Assembly: GCF_019303475.1 (NCBI RefSeq)
Contig: NZ_JABLSI010000019.1
Span: 62,001 to 126,000 of the forward strand
DNA length: 64,000 nt
Direction: 5' to 3'
From: Streptomyces sp. JJ38
GTDB taxonomy: Bacteria; Actinomycetota; Actinomycetes; Streptomycetales; Streptomycetaceae
Part shown: in pieces, positions 15,802 through 24,563 of the stretch
How positions within the stretch are numbered: the first letter of the stretch is position 1
Layout: every line of letters starts with the position of its first letter
Program-made: the position numbers and the translations under genes
Notes under the pieces: generated by a model
What the model saw: only the letters and a program-made list of their open reading frames with translations
Databases searched by the model: none
Told to the model about the DNA's origin: nothing

Positions 15802-17028
15802 CTACGGGCGAACCTGGAGCAGAGCGTGAGTGCCGCTGGTGCGCCAGGCCGACCCCGACCGTTCGACAGCATCCAGCGTCTCCCGCTCCAGCCCCGCGAT
15901 GACGTCCGACTTCAGCGTGCGGAGCGCTGCGACCGCGCCCGGGAAGTACGCCGTGAGGTCCGCGAACGGGGTCGTCGCGTCCCACATCCGGTCGCCCACA
16001 AGCCGCCGGTAGTTGAGGTCGCCCTTCAGGATGGTCAGTGTGACCGCCGCGAACTCCTCCCGCAGATCCTGCGGCATGTCTTCGTACGGCAGTGGCGCGC
16101 AGAAGAACGGGTGGGCACGCAGCTCCAACCGGCCTGTGGCCATGGCCTCCCAGAGACGCCCGCCGATCCTGCCGGCCGTACCCGGCGCCTGGGTGAGGCG
16201 GCGGAGACAGTCGACGACATCCGCCGTCATCGCGTCGGACACGTAGTACGGGTGGGGCTTGACGTGCAGCACGATCCGCTTGGCGTGCCGATGCACGAGG
16301 AGGTGGTCGATGAGGATGAGGTCCGGGATCAGTTCTCGCCCCGCGTTGTCCGCGACCACGGCGACGGTGGAGCAGGCTCCAGCTGGCAGGAGCTGCCACA
16401 GCTCCGCGCTGTCGTCAGCCACCAGGCCACCTGCAGCGTCGCCGGCCGCCGCCTCCCCCTCCGTGACACGGAAGCCGAGGTCGGCGCGGTTGCCCCAGAG
16501 GGAGGCGTGGAGCAAGGCCGTCGCTCGCTCTTCGGTCGACGCGGTGGCGAGCGCGTCCAGGGCCCGCAGTTCGTCGTCGACCGTCGCACTGCGGAGTTCA
16601 GCCTGCTTGAAGGGGGCGAATGGATCGATCCCCTGCCACGGGCCCGTATCGAAGTACTCGACGGCACCGAGGAGCCTGCGGTAGAAGTAGCTCTCCGCCC
16701 ACAGGAACGGGGCGTCGAACCACGACCGCCCGAAGTGCTCCCGCCCCCAAACCGCCCACTGCTCGTGATCACGCTCCGAGGGAGCGAGCGGCTCGACGAC
16801 GCCGTTGGTGATCTCCTCCAGCAGGGCGTCGAGCGCCTCGTGCTGTCGACGGCCGTACGGGAAGGCGTCTCGCACCTGCTGGATCAGGGCCGGGTGGCGT
16901 TTGGCCAGGACACCCCAGGCGAACGAGCCGGGCTCGTTGCTCAGGATGACCCGTGCGTCGCGTTCGGTGGCCGAGCCGGAGTTGCGGTCGGCCCCTTCGC
17001 CCGAGCTATGGGAGATCTTCTCTGTCAT
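15802..17028 (-). CDS. ARMT1-like damage-control phosphatase family protein (DUF89)
   Basis: 408 residues. Two DUF89 signatures are visible: VVADNAGRELIPDLILIDHL near residue 225, with the metal-binding Asp-Asn, and LKGDLNYRRLVGD near 340. The helical N-terminal region (WFDAPFLWAESYFYRRLL) is also typical. DUF89 enzymes are metal-dependent phosphatases that remove harmful sugar phosphates or nucleotide by-products; the substrate here is unknown. The gene converges with the ParB remnant and is preceded by the anti-sigma-type ATPase gene in the same direction. Confidence 0.82.
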   Translation of the reverse strand: MTEKISHSSGEGADRNSGSATERDARVILSNEPGSFAWGVLAKRHPALIQQVRDAFPYGRRQHEALDALLEEITNGVVEPLAPSERDHEQWAVWGREHFGRSWFDAPFLWAESYFYRRLLGAVEYFDTGPWQGIDPFAPFKQAELRSATVDDELRALDALATASTEERATALLHASLWGNRADLGFRVTEGEAAAGDAAGGLVADDSAELWQLLPAGACSTVAVVADNAGRELIPDLILIDHLLVHRHAKRIVLHVKPHPYYVSDAMTADVVDCLRRLTQAPGTAGRIGGRLWEAMATGRLELRAHPFFCAPLPYEDMPQDLREEFAAVTLTILKGDLNYRRLVGDRMWDATTPFADLTAYFPGAVAALRTLKSDVIAGLERETLDAVERSGSAWRTSGTHALLQVRP

Positions 17029-17131
17029 GGTGACCGAGCCTTTCGTTTCGCGTGTCGCTCGTTCAAGCCACCGGCTGCCGTGTGGGTCCCGAGGTAGCTG
17101 TCCGTCATCCGGTCCGCTCGGACAAGGTGCC

Positions 17132-17596
17132 TCACGAAGCTGAACTCGCCATGGCCAGGACGATCCAAGCGGCCTTTGTTCCCTGCTCGGTAAAGCGGAA
17201 TCCCCACTGGCCCTTGGCCAGTTCGTGAACGATGCGGAGGCCCCGCCCGCGTTCGATCAACGGCTCGTCCAATGCCCGTTCTCCTGTACGGCCTTGCCAC
17301 GGAGACACGCATGCCGTGTAGAGGTGTGTGGGGAGCATGGGATCCCCGTCGTGGATCTCGCAGATGTACCTCCCCGCAGCCGAGCGCATGCGCACCTCGT
17401 ACGGGCCGCAGGCGTGCTCGTGCGCGTTCGCTACGAGCTCCGAGACCGCCAGGGCTCCGTCACTGATGACGTCGCTTGGCAGGCCCAGGTCCCTGAGGAC
17501 ACATCGCAGAATCGCTCGGGCTTCGCCTGTCGGGTTGATGGTGTGGTCGGTCCAGCGGTACACGAGGCCGAGAGCGGCGGACGGCGCGCTGATCAT
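17132..17596 (-). CDS. RsbW-like ATP-binding protein (HATPase_c_2)
   Basis: 154 residues from the ATG at 17596, which has AGGAGG upstream; an open extension to 17707 lacks a ribosome site. ALAVSELVANAHEHA is the N-box, EIHDGDP the G1 box and ERGRGLRIVHELAKGQWG the G2 region. Streptomyces carries many of these small kinase-like proteins, usually with anti-anti-sigma partners or as free-standing regulators; no partner gene is adjacent. Binding of a sigma factor is family knowledge and not shown here. Confidence 0.82.
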   Translation of the reverse strand: MISAPSAALGLVYRWTDHTINPTGEARAILRCVLRDLGLPSDVISDGALAVSELVANAHEHACGPYEVRMRSAAGRYICEIHDGDPMLPTHLYTACVSPWQGRTGERALDEPLIERGRGLRIVHELAKGQWGFRFTEQGTKAAWIVLAMASSAS

Positions 17597-17914
17597 CGGG
17601 CGGCGAACCTCCTGTGGGTGACATCGGTGGCCTTCTCCCGGAGCTCTGATGTGGTTCGCGACAGTGCCGCAGCACGCCGCCGAGAGGCGTACCGTCGCGG
17701 GCAGCACCCTGGCTTTGGGCGTCGGCGGACCCGGGAGGGTCGTGGCTCAAGCCCCCAACCGCGAGTCCGGTCGCGAGTCACGCATTCAACGATGGCCGCC
17801 GGTGTCCCTGATGCTCATGGGCGTTTATGAGCGCGCGGGCGAGCGGCCGGGCCAGGCTGCCGACTCACCCCCGGGCTTCACCTTCGCCCGTCTGGACACT
17901 GAGAGCATGGGCGG
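17597..17914. other. Intergenic region between divergent genes, with a shared operator-like motif
   Basis: About 320 bp without a supported gene. It contains the 20-bp palindromic motif at 17813-17832 described separately. Confidence 0.5.
17813..17832 (-). promoter_or_regulatory. Operator-like motif, copy 1
   Basis: On the minus strand it reads GCTCATAAACGCCCATGAGC, with GCTCAT/ATGAGC arms. It matches the motif at 21687-21706 in 16 of 20 positions, including the first ten. It lies 83 bp upstream of the nucleotidyltransferase gene at 17915. Probably a binding site for the XRE regulator at 20072-21643. Confidence 0.5.
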
Positions 17915-18538
17915 GTGAGTGCTGACGTGCTGGGACGCTGGGTGCCGGAACACCCCGAGGGCGCGGCTACGGTCTTCGCCAAGGCGGACTTCCCGTGGTG
18001 GATCGCCGGCGGATACGCGATCGAGCTCGCGGTCGGCCGTGAACTGCGCCCGCACGGTGATCTCGACATCCTTATCCTCCGGCGCGACCAAGTCCTCGTA
18101 CGTGATCTCCTCGCTGGCTGGGACCTGTACGTGGCGGACCCACCCGGCCAGGGGGAGCTGCGACCATGGCGTCCTGGAGAGCTCCTTCAGCCACCGCTCC
18201 ACGACATCTGGTGCCGCCGCGCGCCGAATACGCCCTGGTCCATGCAGCTCATGCTGGACGAGGCCGAAGGCACCCAGTGGGTCTCGCGGCGTACGCCGGA
18301 GATCCGGCTCCCGATCGACCGACTCGGGCGGACGAGCGAGACGGGCATCCCGTATCTCGCCCCCGAGGTGCAGCTCTTCTACAAGGCCAAGGCGACCCGG
18401 GAGAAGGACGAGACCGACTTCGAAGCTGTGCTGCCGCTGCTTGACGCTCCAGCACGCGCTTGGCTGGCGAAAGCGATCAACGTGATCGCGCCCGATCACC
18501 CCTGGATTCGCCGGCTCCTGCCGGTCAGCCGAACGTGA
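17915..18538 (+). CDS. Aminoglycoside adenylyltransferase-like nucleotidyltransferase
   Basis: 207 residues from a GTG. WWIAGGYAIELAVGRELRPH then GDLDILILRRDQ carries the Gly-Gly turn and the Asp-x-Asp metal pair of the ANT(2'')/LinB-type fold. The C-terminal EVQLFYKAKATREKDETDFE is the usual third-carboxylate and helix region. Length is normal for the family. Substrate is unknown; such genes are common near biosynthetic clusters. Its 3' end overlaps the convergent PPC-domain gene by 14 bp. The upstream motif links it to the regulator of the 21.8-30.8 kb operon. Confidence 0.8.
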   Translation: MSADVLGRWVPEHPEGAATVFAKADFPWWIAGGYAIELAVGRELRPHGDLDILILRRDQVLVRDLLAGWDLYVADPPGQGELRPWRPGELLQPPLHDIWCRRAPNTPWSMQLMLDEAEGTQWVSRRTPEIRLPIDRLGRTSETGIPYLAPEVQLFYKAKATREKDETDFEAVLPLLDAPARAWLAKAINVIAPDHPWIRRLLPVSRT

Positions 18539-18983
18539 GCAGCGGGACGTCGTAGAGGTCAGGGTTCCGGGGGCGGGTCATGATGGGCGACGTGACCTCC
18601 ACGACCATCAGTTCGCTGAGGAACTGGACCTTGGCGCTGAGGAGATGGCTCGTGCGACCGTCGGCCGACTGGGCCTTCAGGCCGGCGGAGACATGGATGT
18701 GGGGAAGGATCCCGCCGGTGGCCGGGTCATGGGCGAGAGTACCGGCGCCGAACGCTTCGACGTTGGTGACGTACGTCTTCGCCCAGACCGGTGCGTCCGG
18801 GTCGGCCAGCTTCTCGCAGGCGCCCACGATCTCGGCCTCCGTGAAGGCTCCGATGAACGCAGGGATGTAGCCCTGCCGTACGCCGTTGTCCCGGCAGAAG
18901 GCGGACAGTGCCTCGAAGAAGTCTTCCCCGTGGTCGAAGGTGACGCCGAAGGTACGGCCGACGGTCAGCTCGTGAGCACGCAT
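18525..18983 (-). CDS. PPC (DUF296) domain protein
   Basis: 152 residues. The whole protein is one PPC domain: FDHGEDFFEALSAFCRDNGV, IPAFIGAFTEAEI, and the metal-site motif LPHIHVSAGL near residue 95. In bacteria these occur as small trimeric proteins with unclear function; in plants the same fold is joined to AT-hooks. It is 27 bp from the asparaginase gene upstream in the same direction, so the two probably form one transcript. Confidence 0.85.
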   Translation of the reverse strand: MRAHELTVGRTFGVTFDHGEDFFEALSAFCRDNGVRQGYIPAFIGAFTEAEIVGACEKLADPDAPVWAKTYVTNVEAFGAGTLAHDPATGGILPHIHVSAGLKAQSADGRTSHLLSAKVQFLSELMVVEVTSPIMTRPRNPDLYDVPLLTFG

Positions 18984-19010
18984 GTGCGGGTGTCTCCTGA
19001 TGAGGTGGGA

Positions 19011-20012
19011 TCAGCGGGCGGAGGCGGTGGTGAAGGTCTCGCGGACCATCGCTCCGTCGGCGCCTTGGGCGAGCAGGGCGTGCAGGAGGAGCCGCGCCTG
19101 GTACGGGCCGAGGTCTCCGGCGCCGATGAGCCCTCGGCCGAGGAGGTCCTTCTCGGAGCCGGGGAAGCCGTACGTGTCGGACAGGACGGGCCCGTTGCCG
19201 ATGCGGGATGCGAGGACCACGGGGATGCGGGACGCGAGCTTGGTGAGCCCTTCGACGAGGCGCTCCGGGACGTGGCCGACGCCGAAGGCCGCGACCACGA
19301 GTCCGTCACAGTTGCCGTCCCACAGGTCGAGCAGGGTGCCGTCGTCGCCGAGGGTGACGGTGTAGAGCCCGACGCGCGCCTCGCGGGTGGGGGCGCCGAT
19401 CAGCGGTCCGCGGGGCGGTAGGCCGCCTACCATCCGCACCCGGTTCTCCGCGATCCGCGCGATCGGGCCGCTTGCTGGTGAGGTGAAGGCGCCTGGGCTG
19501 GTGGTGTGGGACTTGCGGACGGTCCGTGCCGAGTGGATCTCGTCGCCGAGTACGACGAGGCAGCCAGCGCCGGCGAGTCCGGGGTCGGCTGCGGTCAGGA
19601 CGGCGGCGTGGAGGTTGGCCGGGCCATCGGCGCCGGGCAGGGTGGGGTTGCGCATCGCGCCCGTGACGACGATCGGCTGCTCGTGACCGTGGTAGAGGTC
19701 GAGGAGGAACGCGGTCTCCTCGATGGTGTCGGTGCCCTGGGTAACCACGACGCCGTCGACGTCTCCGGTCTCCAGCTCCGCCGTGATCGCGGCGGACAGT
19801 GCGGTGAGGTCCTCGAAGGCCAGGGAGGCGCCGGGCAGGCGCCGGAAGTCCCGAACCTTGAGGCCGATGCCGCTCGTGGCCAGGGCGGGTACCGCGGCGA
19901 GGAGCTCGTGGGCCGAGAGCGCGGGTACGACGCCTCCGGTGGCGGGATCCGTGGTCATGGCGATCGTGCCGCCGAGGGAGAGGACCGCCACGTTCCTGAC
20001 CGACTCCGTCAT
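19011..20012 (-). CDS. L-asparaginase/glutaminase family amidohydrolase
   Basis: 333 residues. The two asparaginase signatures are present: VLSLGGTIAM with nucleophile Thr16, and VVVTQGTDTIEETAFLLDL with the second Thr and Asp. VTGAMR, then DGPANLHAAV, supports the type. No signal peptide is seen, so the enzyme is cytoplasmic. In this setting it may act on a pathway amide rather than in general nitrogen metabolism, but no evidence favours that. It lies between the PPC gene and the XRE regulator, all in one direction. Confidence 0.9.
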   Translation of the reverse strand: MTESVRNVAVLSLGGTIAMTTDPATGGVVPALSAHELLAAVPALATSGIGLKVRDFRRLPGASLAFEDLTALSAAITAELETGDVDGVVVTQGTDTIEETAFLLDLYHGHEQPIVVTGAMRNPTLPGADGPANLHAAVLTAADPGLAGAGCLVVLGDEIHSARTVRKSHTTSPGAFTSPASGPIARIAENRVRMVGGLPPRGPLIGAPTREARVGLYTVTLGDDGTLLDLWDGNCDGLVVAAFGVGHVPERLVEGLTKLASRIPVVLASRIGNGPVLSDTYGFPGSEKDLLGRGLIGAGDLGPYQARLLLHALLAQGADGAMVRETFTTASAR

Positions 20013-20071
20013 ATCCCCTGCTCCCCTGTCCGGACGCCGCCGAGCGCGGCCTCACGAGTGGTTCACGCAGG

Positions 20072-21643
20072 CTATCGGGTCGGCGCCGTCCGGGTACGCG
20101 GAATGATCACCAGCTGCTCGGCCACGAACCGGCAGGCGGCCTCAAGCCCTTCGAGGCCGAGCAACCGGCTGCGTGGCCGGGCCAGCCGCTCCGTACCGGC
20201 TGCCGACAAATGTGCGCACCGGCGACCGAGCCAGGAGGTGTCGAGGCCGAGGTAATCCGCGGTCGCCGCCAGGCGCTGTCCGGCCTGTTCGGCCGCCGTG
20301 GCCGAGCGGTGGCTGACGTGGCCGGTCACATCGGCGAACGTCCGCAGGGCTCCCGGCCGCGCGGTGACCGCGAGGTGGGAGGCCCCCTCGGTCCGTACCC
20401 ATGTGGCGACGACGGCCCGGCGCCCCGGGGAGAGGGCGAAGCCGTCGGTGTGAGCGAAGCCTCCGTCGTCGGTCACCCAGGTGCGGATGCCGAAGGACTC
20501 CATGAGCGCGATGGCGAGGAAGAGCAGAACGCGCTCGTACGCGGGCGAGGAGGCCACGGCCGTCTCGGGGACGCAGAACCCCCGGCCGCTGGTACCACCC
20601 GGACGCCTGGGCGCCATTCGTTCCAGGTACTGGTACTTGTGCCGGAAGAACAGCCACGTGGCGGCTTCCTCACCACGCTGTTCCCTGGTCCAGAAGACAG
20701 GAGCGTCGCCCAGGTGGTCACGGTGGCCCAGGATGTACCGAGCCGCGGTCTCCGAGCCGATCAGCATCCTGGAGACTTCGGTCAGGCCGTGGTCAGAGGC
20801 CAGAGGTGAGCCTGGGGAAGCGGTGAGCGACGCTGGCGAGTTGTACAGGACTTGGTCATCGCCGAGGAGCGCCGCCTCGAAACCAGACACGGCCCACAGG
20901 ATGCCGTAGGTCAGATCGTCCAGTTCGTACGCGGCGGGGATGTCGACCGGGGCTGAGGCGACGGCGCGTACGTCGCTCGGTCGGGCGTCGGTGACGAACT
21001 GTCGGACCGCCCCGTCCACCGTGCGGTTCGCGACGACGAGCGCGCGCATCGGCATGGTGCGCCAGGCATCCAGCTCGGGGCGGGAGTCGAGTCGCAGGCT
21101 GTCCCCGAGAAAGGAGGCGGCAGGAAGGGTCAGTACAGGAAGCGCCGTCGTCGAGACGGACCGGCCGGCGGGTAACAGAAGCTGACCCGGCCCTTCGGGC
21201 AGCGCCGCGTACCCACGGGCTCCGGTGTCCCCCGTTCCCGGTCGTCCCGTGGAGCCCGGGGTGTGCGGATCGGCCGTGGGCAGGAGCCCGATCAGTTCCT
21301 CCGGAACTCCCAATGCATCAGTCCATTGGACGAACTGCCGTCGGTCGCGGATCTGTTTGAGCCCTCGTTCCAGTCTGCTGACTTCGGCCTGGTCGATGCT
21401 GACCATCCGCGCCACGCCGGCCTGGGAGAGGCCCGTGTGCTTCCTGAACAGCTTGACGACGGGGCCGAGTTCCCATGCGACCACGGCTCGCCGGACCGTC
21501 GGATCACGCCAGAAGGCCGGGTCGGCCCGTCGGGCGGTCGGCCCGTCCTGGCACGAGGCGCATCGTGTACCGGCGTTGAAGCGGCTGAGAAGGGCACCGC
21601 AGCGCGTGCACCGCCGCTGTCCGCTGTCGACCATGGTCGGCAT
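20072..21643 (-). CDS. Zinc-ribbon/XRE family regulator of the adjacent cluster
   Basis: 523 residues. Residues 11-34 contain CTRCG and CASC, a zinc ribbon. Residues ~60-115 are an XRE helix-turn-helix (LFRKHTGLSQAGVARMVSID, then AEVSRLERGLKQIRDR). The remaining ~400 residues are mainly helical with no named domain. Large XRE regulators of this layout usually sit at the head of Streptomyces specialised-metabolite clusters. It is divergent from the operon starting at 21791, and the gap contains an operator-like motif also found before the 17915 gene, which suggests autoregulation and control of both. Confidence 0.8.
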   Translation of the reverse strand: MPTMVDSGQRRCTRCGALLSRFNAGTRCASCQDGPTARRADPAFWRDPTVRRAVVAWELGPVVKLFRKHTGLSQAGVARMVSIDQAEVSRLERGLKQIRDRRQFVQWTDALGVPEELIGLLPTADPHTPGSTGRPGTGDTGARGYAALPEGPGQLLLPAGRSVSTTALPVLTLPAASFLGDSLRLDSRPELDAWRTMPMRALVVANRTVDGAVRQFVTDARPSDVRAVASAPVDIPAAYELDDLTYGILWAVSGFEAALLGDDQVLYNSPASLTASPGSPLASDHGLTEVSRMLIGSETAARYILGHRDHLGDAPVFWTREQRGEEAATWLFFRHKYQYLERMAPRRPGGTSGRGFCVPETAVASSPAYERVLLFLAIALMESFGIRTWVTDDGGFAHTDGFALSPGRRAVVATWVRTEGASHLAVTARPGALRTFADVTGHVSHRSATAAEQAGQRLAATADYLGLDTSWLGRRCAHLSAAGTERLARPRSRLLGLEGLEAACRFVAEQLVIIPRTRTAPTR

Positions 21644-21686
21644 TCTCCCTCGCTCTGCGACCGCGCGGACACGTTCCGCTGGTCGG

Positions 21687-21706
21687 GCTCATAAACACTC
21701 ATAGGC
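21687..21706 (+). promoter_or_regulatory. Operator-like motif, copy 2
   Basis: GCTCATAAACACTCATAGGC, with CTCATA repeated at a 10-bp interval (21688 and 21698). It is 44 bp upstream of the XRE regulator start and 85 bp upstream of the 21791 gene, so it could control both directions. See copy 1 at 17813-17832. Confidence 0.5.
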
Positions 21707-21790
21707 GTGGGCCTTCGTGGCGGCCATCGTGGTGGAGCACCACCGACCGGAGCCGCGTGACGCGACTCCCCGGACGTGAGGATCCGACCT

Positions 21791-22552
21791 GTGACCTCCT
21801 TGACCCTGCCGCCCCGGCCTCCCGGGTCGCCGCCGCTGGCCCATGCCTGGCAGACGCTGGCGGACGGGCTGCTGACCCAGCGGCTTCATCTCCATCTCGA
21901 CGAATGGCGGGCTGCTGTCGCCGAGGAGAAGGCGCTGTCGGACGTGCCGGGCGCCGATATCTCCGTGCTGGCCCAGCGCCCGTCGCCGCTGCCGGTGGGC
22001 GACGGGTCCGCGATGGCGCTGCTGGAGGACGCCGGGCTTGGCTTCTGGTGGGAGCTGCCCCAGCGGCACGGAGCGGAGTCGCGGAACCAGTGCGGGACGC
22101 TTCACCGCGCCGCCGACACCGCTGCCCAGAGCCTCCTCGCGGAGGAGTCCGGGGCGGCCTGGTCCGACGCCGTGACCGCCGTCAGCGCCGCCGCCGCGTG
22201 GTGGGTGGGCTTCTTCACGGTCATCCGCCACCGCGGGGTGCACCACATCACGCTGGAGCCGCACCAGGGCCCGCTCCATGAGCAGGCCCTGGGCACCGCG
22301 GTCAGCGTCGTGGCCCACGGCATGGCCACGCGAGTGCTGGAGGCGGCGCTGCACGACTCCGACGACGACCCGGCCCTCCGCGCCGCGTACTGCCGGGCCG
22401 TCGAGGCCGGCATCTGCGCCGAGCCCGAGCTGCCCCAACTGGTAGACGAGTTGGCGGAGCTGCGGCTGGTGGACCTGGTGTCCACGACGGCCCGCTGGCG
22501 GGGCCGCTTCACCAAGTACGCCGGTGGCACGGGGGCGGGGCAGGTCGAATGA
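21791..22552 (+). CDS. Unknown protein, first gene of the radical SAM operon
   Basis: 253 residues from the GTG at 21791, chosen because GTGAGGAT lies at ribosome-site distance upstream; a GTG at 21776 is also in frame. The protein is helical with a central hydrophobic stretch (AVSAAAAWWVGFFTVI) and a His-rich segment (RHRGVHHITLEPHQG). No domain is recognised. It overlaps the kinase-like gene by four bases, so it belongs to the operon. Confidence 0.7.
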   Translation: MTSLTLPPRPPGSPPLAHAWQTLADGLLTQRLHLHLDEWRAAVAEEKALSDVPGADISVLAQRPSPLPVGDGSAMALLEDAGLGFWWELPQRHGAESRNQCGTLHRAADTAAQSLLAEESGAAWSDAVTAVSAAAAWWVGFFTVIRHRGVHHITLEPHQGPLHEQALGTAVSVVAHGMATRVLEAALHDSDDDPALRAAYCRAVEAGICAEPELPQLVDELAELRLVDLVSTTARWRGRFTKYAGGTGAGQVE

Positions 22553-23235
22553 ACCACCGTTATCCGTTCATCGTCATCGAGGGGCTCGACGGCACGGGCA
22601 AGACGACGCTGCGCAAGGGCCTGTTCCGGCTCTGGGAGGGGCTCTACGGCGTCACCCCGCTGTGCGTGCTCACCACCAACTTCCTCGCCGCCGGCCAGGC
22701 CGCCGCCATCGTCACCGGCAAGTCCCAGCCGAACGCCGGGAACCGTGACGCCCACCTGTCCGCGATCGCGGCGGACAAGCGGGCCACGCTGGATCGCCTC
22801 GTGCTCCCCCAGCGACCGGCCCGGCCCGTGATCGCGGATCGCTGGCTGCTCAGCGAGCTGGCCTTCTTCGCCGTGAAGCACGGCATGAGGGCGTCGGAGA
22901 CCTACGAGACGCTGGCCGCGCACCTCACCGTGGCCCCCGATCTCACGCTCGTCCTGGACCTGGAGACCGACGTCTCGATGAGCCGGGCGCAGGCCCGCCA
23001 AGGTGACGCCGTCCGGGCCGACTGGGACGTACACGACGTCCAGAGCCGGGTTCGCGAGACCTACGAGGCCGTGGTCACGAAGCCCGACGCGTTCCCGCTC
23101 CTCGGCGACGTGGTCCGCCTGGACGCCCGCCGGTCCCGGTCCGAGATGTTGCTCGCCGCCTGGGACGTACTGCGCGAACGGCAGCTGGTGCCGTCGCTTG
23201 CCGCCCATGCGGAAGGAGGAGAGATCCATGGCTGA
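22549..23235 (+). CDS. Thymidylate-kinase-like P-loop kinase
   Basis: 228 residues. IVIEGLDGTGKTTLRKGLF is the P-loop of the dTMP kinase family, VIADRWLLSELAF matches the DR(Y/W) motif, and RAQARQGDAVRADWD fits the LID. The essential dTMP kinase of Streptomyces is normally elsewhere, so this cluster copy probably phosphorylates a pathway nucleotide or other monophosphate. Overlaps both neighbours, including eight bases with the PEP-mutase-like gene. Confidence 0.82.
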   Translation: MNHRYPFIVIEGLDGTGKTTLRKGLFRLWEGLYGVTPLCVLTTNFLAAGQAAAIVTGKSQPNAGNRDAHLSAIAADKRATLDRLVLPQRPARPVIADRWLLSELAFFAVKHGMRASETYETLAAHLTVAPDLTLVLDLETDVSMSRAQARQGDAVRADWDVHDVQSRVRETYEAVVTKPDAFPLLGDVVRLDARRSRSEMLLAAWDVLRERQLVPSLAAHAEGGEIHG

Positions 23236-24097
23236 CGACACGAAGGCGACGCGTCTGCGTGAGGCCCTCGACGACAGCGAGCGGAAGCACCCGCTCCTGG
23301 CGATCGGTGCGGTGAACGCACTCGCCGCGCACGTCGCGGCGGAGGCGGGCTTCGATGCCCTGTGGGTGAGCGGTCTGGAGGTGTCCGCGGCCTCCGGGCT
23401 GCCGGACGCCAACGTCCTGGGCCCCCGGGACCTGTCCGACGTGGTCGCCTCGCTCGGCCGTGTCACCGAGCTGCCCGTCATCGTGGACATCGACAACGCG
23501 GGCGGCTCGGGGCGCACGGCGGAGCGGTTCGCGTACGACCTGATGCGCGCCGGAGCCGCGGCAGTGTGTGTCGAGGACAGCGCGTACCCCAAGTGCAACA
23601 GCTTCGCGGCCCACCGGGCCCAGAGCCTCGCCGACCGGGACCTGTTGTGCGAGCAGGTGGGGCGCATACGGAAGCTCGCTGGTGACGGCCTCGTGGTCGT
23701 GGCCCGCACCGAGGCCCTGATCGCAGGCGAGGACATGGCTACGGCGATCGCCCGCGCCGAGGCGTACGCCGAGGCCGGAGCGGATGCGATCCTCATCCAC
23801 TCCAAGGACGCGACCGGTGATCAGGCGCGGGTCGTCGGGCGTGCGTGGAGCCACGGCGCGCCGCTGGTCAGCGTGCCCACGGCGTTCCCCGGCCTGAGCG
23901 CTGCCGAGCTCGACGAGGCCGGCTTCCACCTCTGCATCTACGCGAACCAGCTCAGCCGTGCCGCCCTCGCGGGTATGCGCACCGCCGCCCGTCAGTTCCG
24001 GCGCGGAGGGAGTTTCCGCTCCACCGTCGCGGGGTCCCTCGCGGAGGTCGGCGACCTGATGCGCGTCGGCGAACCGGAGGCGCTGTCGTGCCTCTGA
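23228..24097 (+). CDS. PEP mutase/isocitrate lyase family protein with altered active site
   Basis: 289 residues from an ATG with AAGGAGGAGAG upstream. It follows PEP mutase along most of its length: HPLLAIGAVNALAAHVAAEA, WVSGLEVSAASGLPD, VVVARTEALIAGEDMATAIA and AGADAILIHSKD. The diagnostic PepM motif EDK-x5-NS is EDSAYPKCNS here, so the Lys is Ser, and the usual DxDTGYG loop is VDIDNAGGSG. A true P-C bond-forming mutase is therefore uncertain; a lyase, a hydrolase or a different mutase is possible. No phosphonopyruvate decarboxylase is nearby. Position in an overlapping operon shows it belongs to the pathway. Confidence 0.82.
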   Translation: MADDTKATRLREALDDSERKHPLLAIGAVNALAAHVAAEAGFDALWVSGLEVSAASGLPDANVLGPRDLSDVVASLGRVTELPVIVDIDNAGGSGRTAERFAYDLMRAGAAAVCVEDSAYPKCNSFAAHRAQSLADRDLLCEQVGRIRKLAGDGLVVVARTEALIAGEDMATAIARAEAYAEAGADAILIHSKDATGDQARVVGRAWSHGAPLVSVPTAFPGLSAAELDEAGFHLCIYANQLSRAALAGMRTAARQFRRGGSFRSTVAGSLAEVGDLMRVGEPEALSCL

Positions 24098-24558
24098 CGC
24101 CCGAACTGCCTCGGATCAGTGTCTCCGTGAAGGCGGCGATCGTACGCGACGGCACCGTCCTGCTGCTGTCGTACGACGACGAAGCCGGGTTCCACTACAA
24201 CCTCCCGGGCGGCAAGGCCCAGGTCGGCGAGGACCTGCGCCAGGCCGTGAACCGCAAGGTCGCGCAGGAGACCGGCCTGCAGGTCGTGGCCCGGCGTCTG
24301 CTGTGTGTCGTCGAGTACGTCCCCGAGTCGTGGCAGGGCGAGTTCGGAGACGTACAGAAGGTTCAGTTCAACTTCCTCGCGGAGCAGGTGGACGACGCCG
24401 AGCCGCGCATGCCGGAACCGCCGGACCCCCTCCAGGTGGGCTACGAGTGGGTTCCGCTGGAACGTATGAGCGACGTGTACCTGCTGCCCCGGATCAACCG
24501 CCCGCTGTCGGCGGCGTTGAGAGGGGAACTCGCCGACCCCTTCGTGGACAGGTGGTGA
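24088..24558 (+). CDS. Nudix-fold protein with a degenerate Nudix box
   Basis: 156 residues from a GTG at 24088 inside the end of the previous gene. ISVSVKAAIVRDGTVLLLSY is the first strand pair, and the box begins GKAQVGEDLRQAVN with Gly and Glu in place. The catalytic REuxEExGu part reads RKVAQETGL: the first Glu is Lys and the next is Gln, so metal binding should be weakened. It may bind rather than cleave a nucleotide-linked intermediate. Fold assignment is firm, catalysis doubtful. Confidence 0.8.
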   Translation: MPLTPELPRISVSVKAAIVRDGTVLLLSYDDEAGFHYNLPGGKAQVGEDLRQAVNRKVAQETGLQVVARRLLCVVEYVPESWQGEFGDVQKVQFNFLAEQVDDAEPRMPEPPDPLQVGYEWVPLERMSDVYLLPRINRPLSAALRGELADPFVDRW

Positions 24559-24563
24559 CCTTC

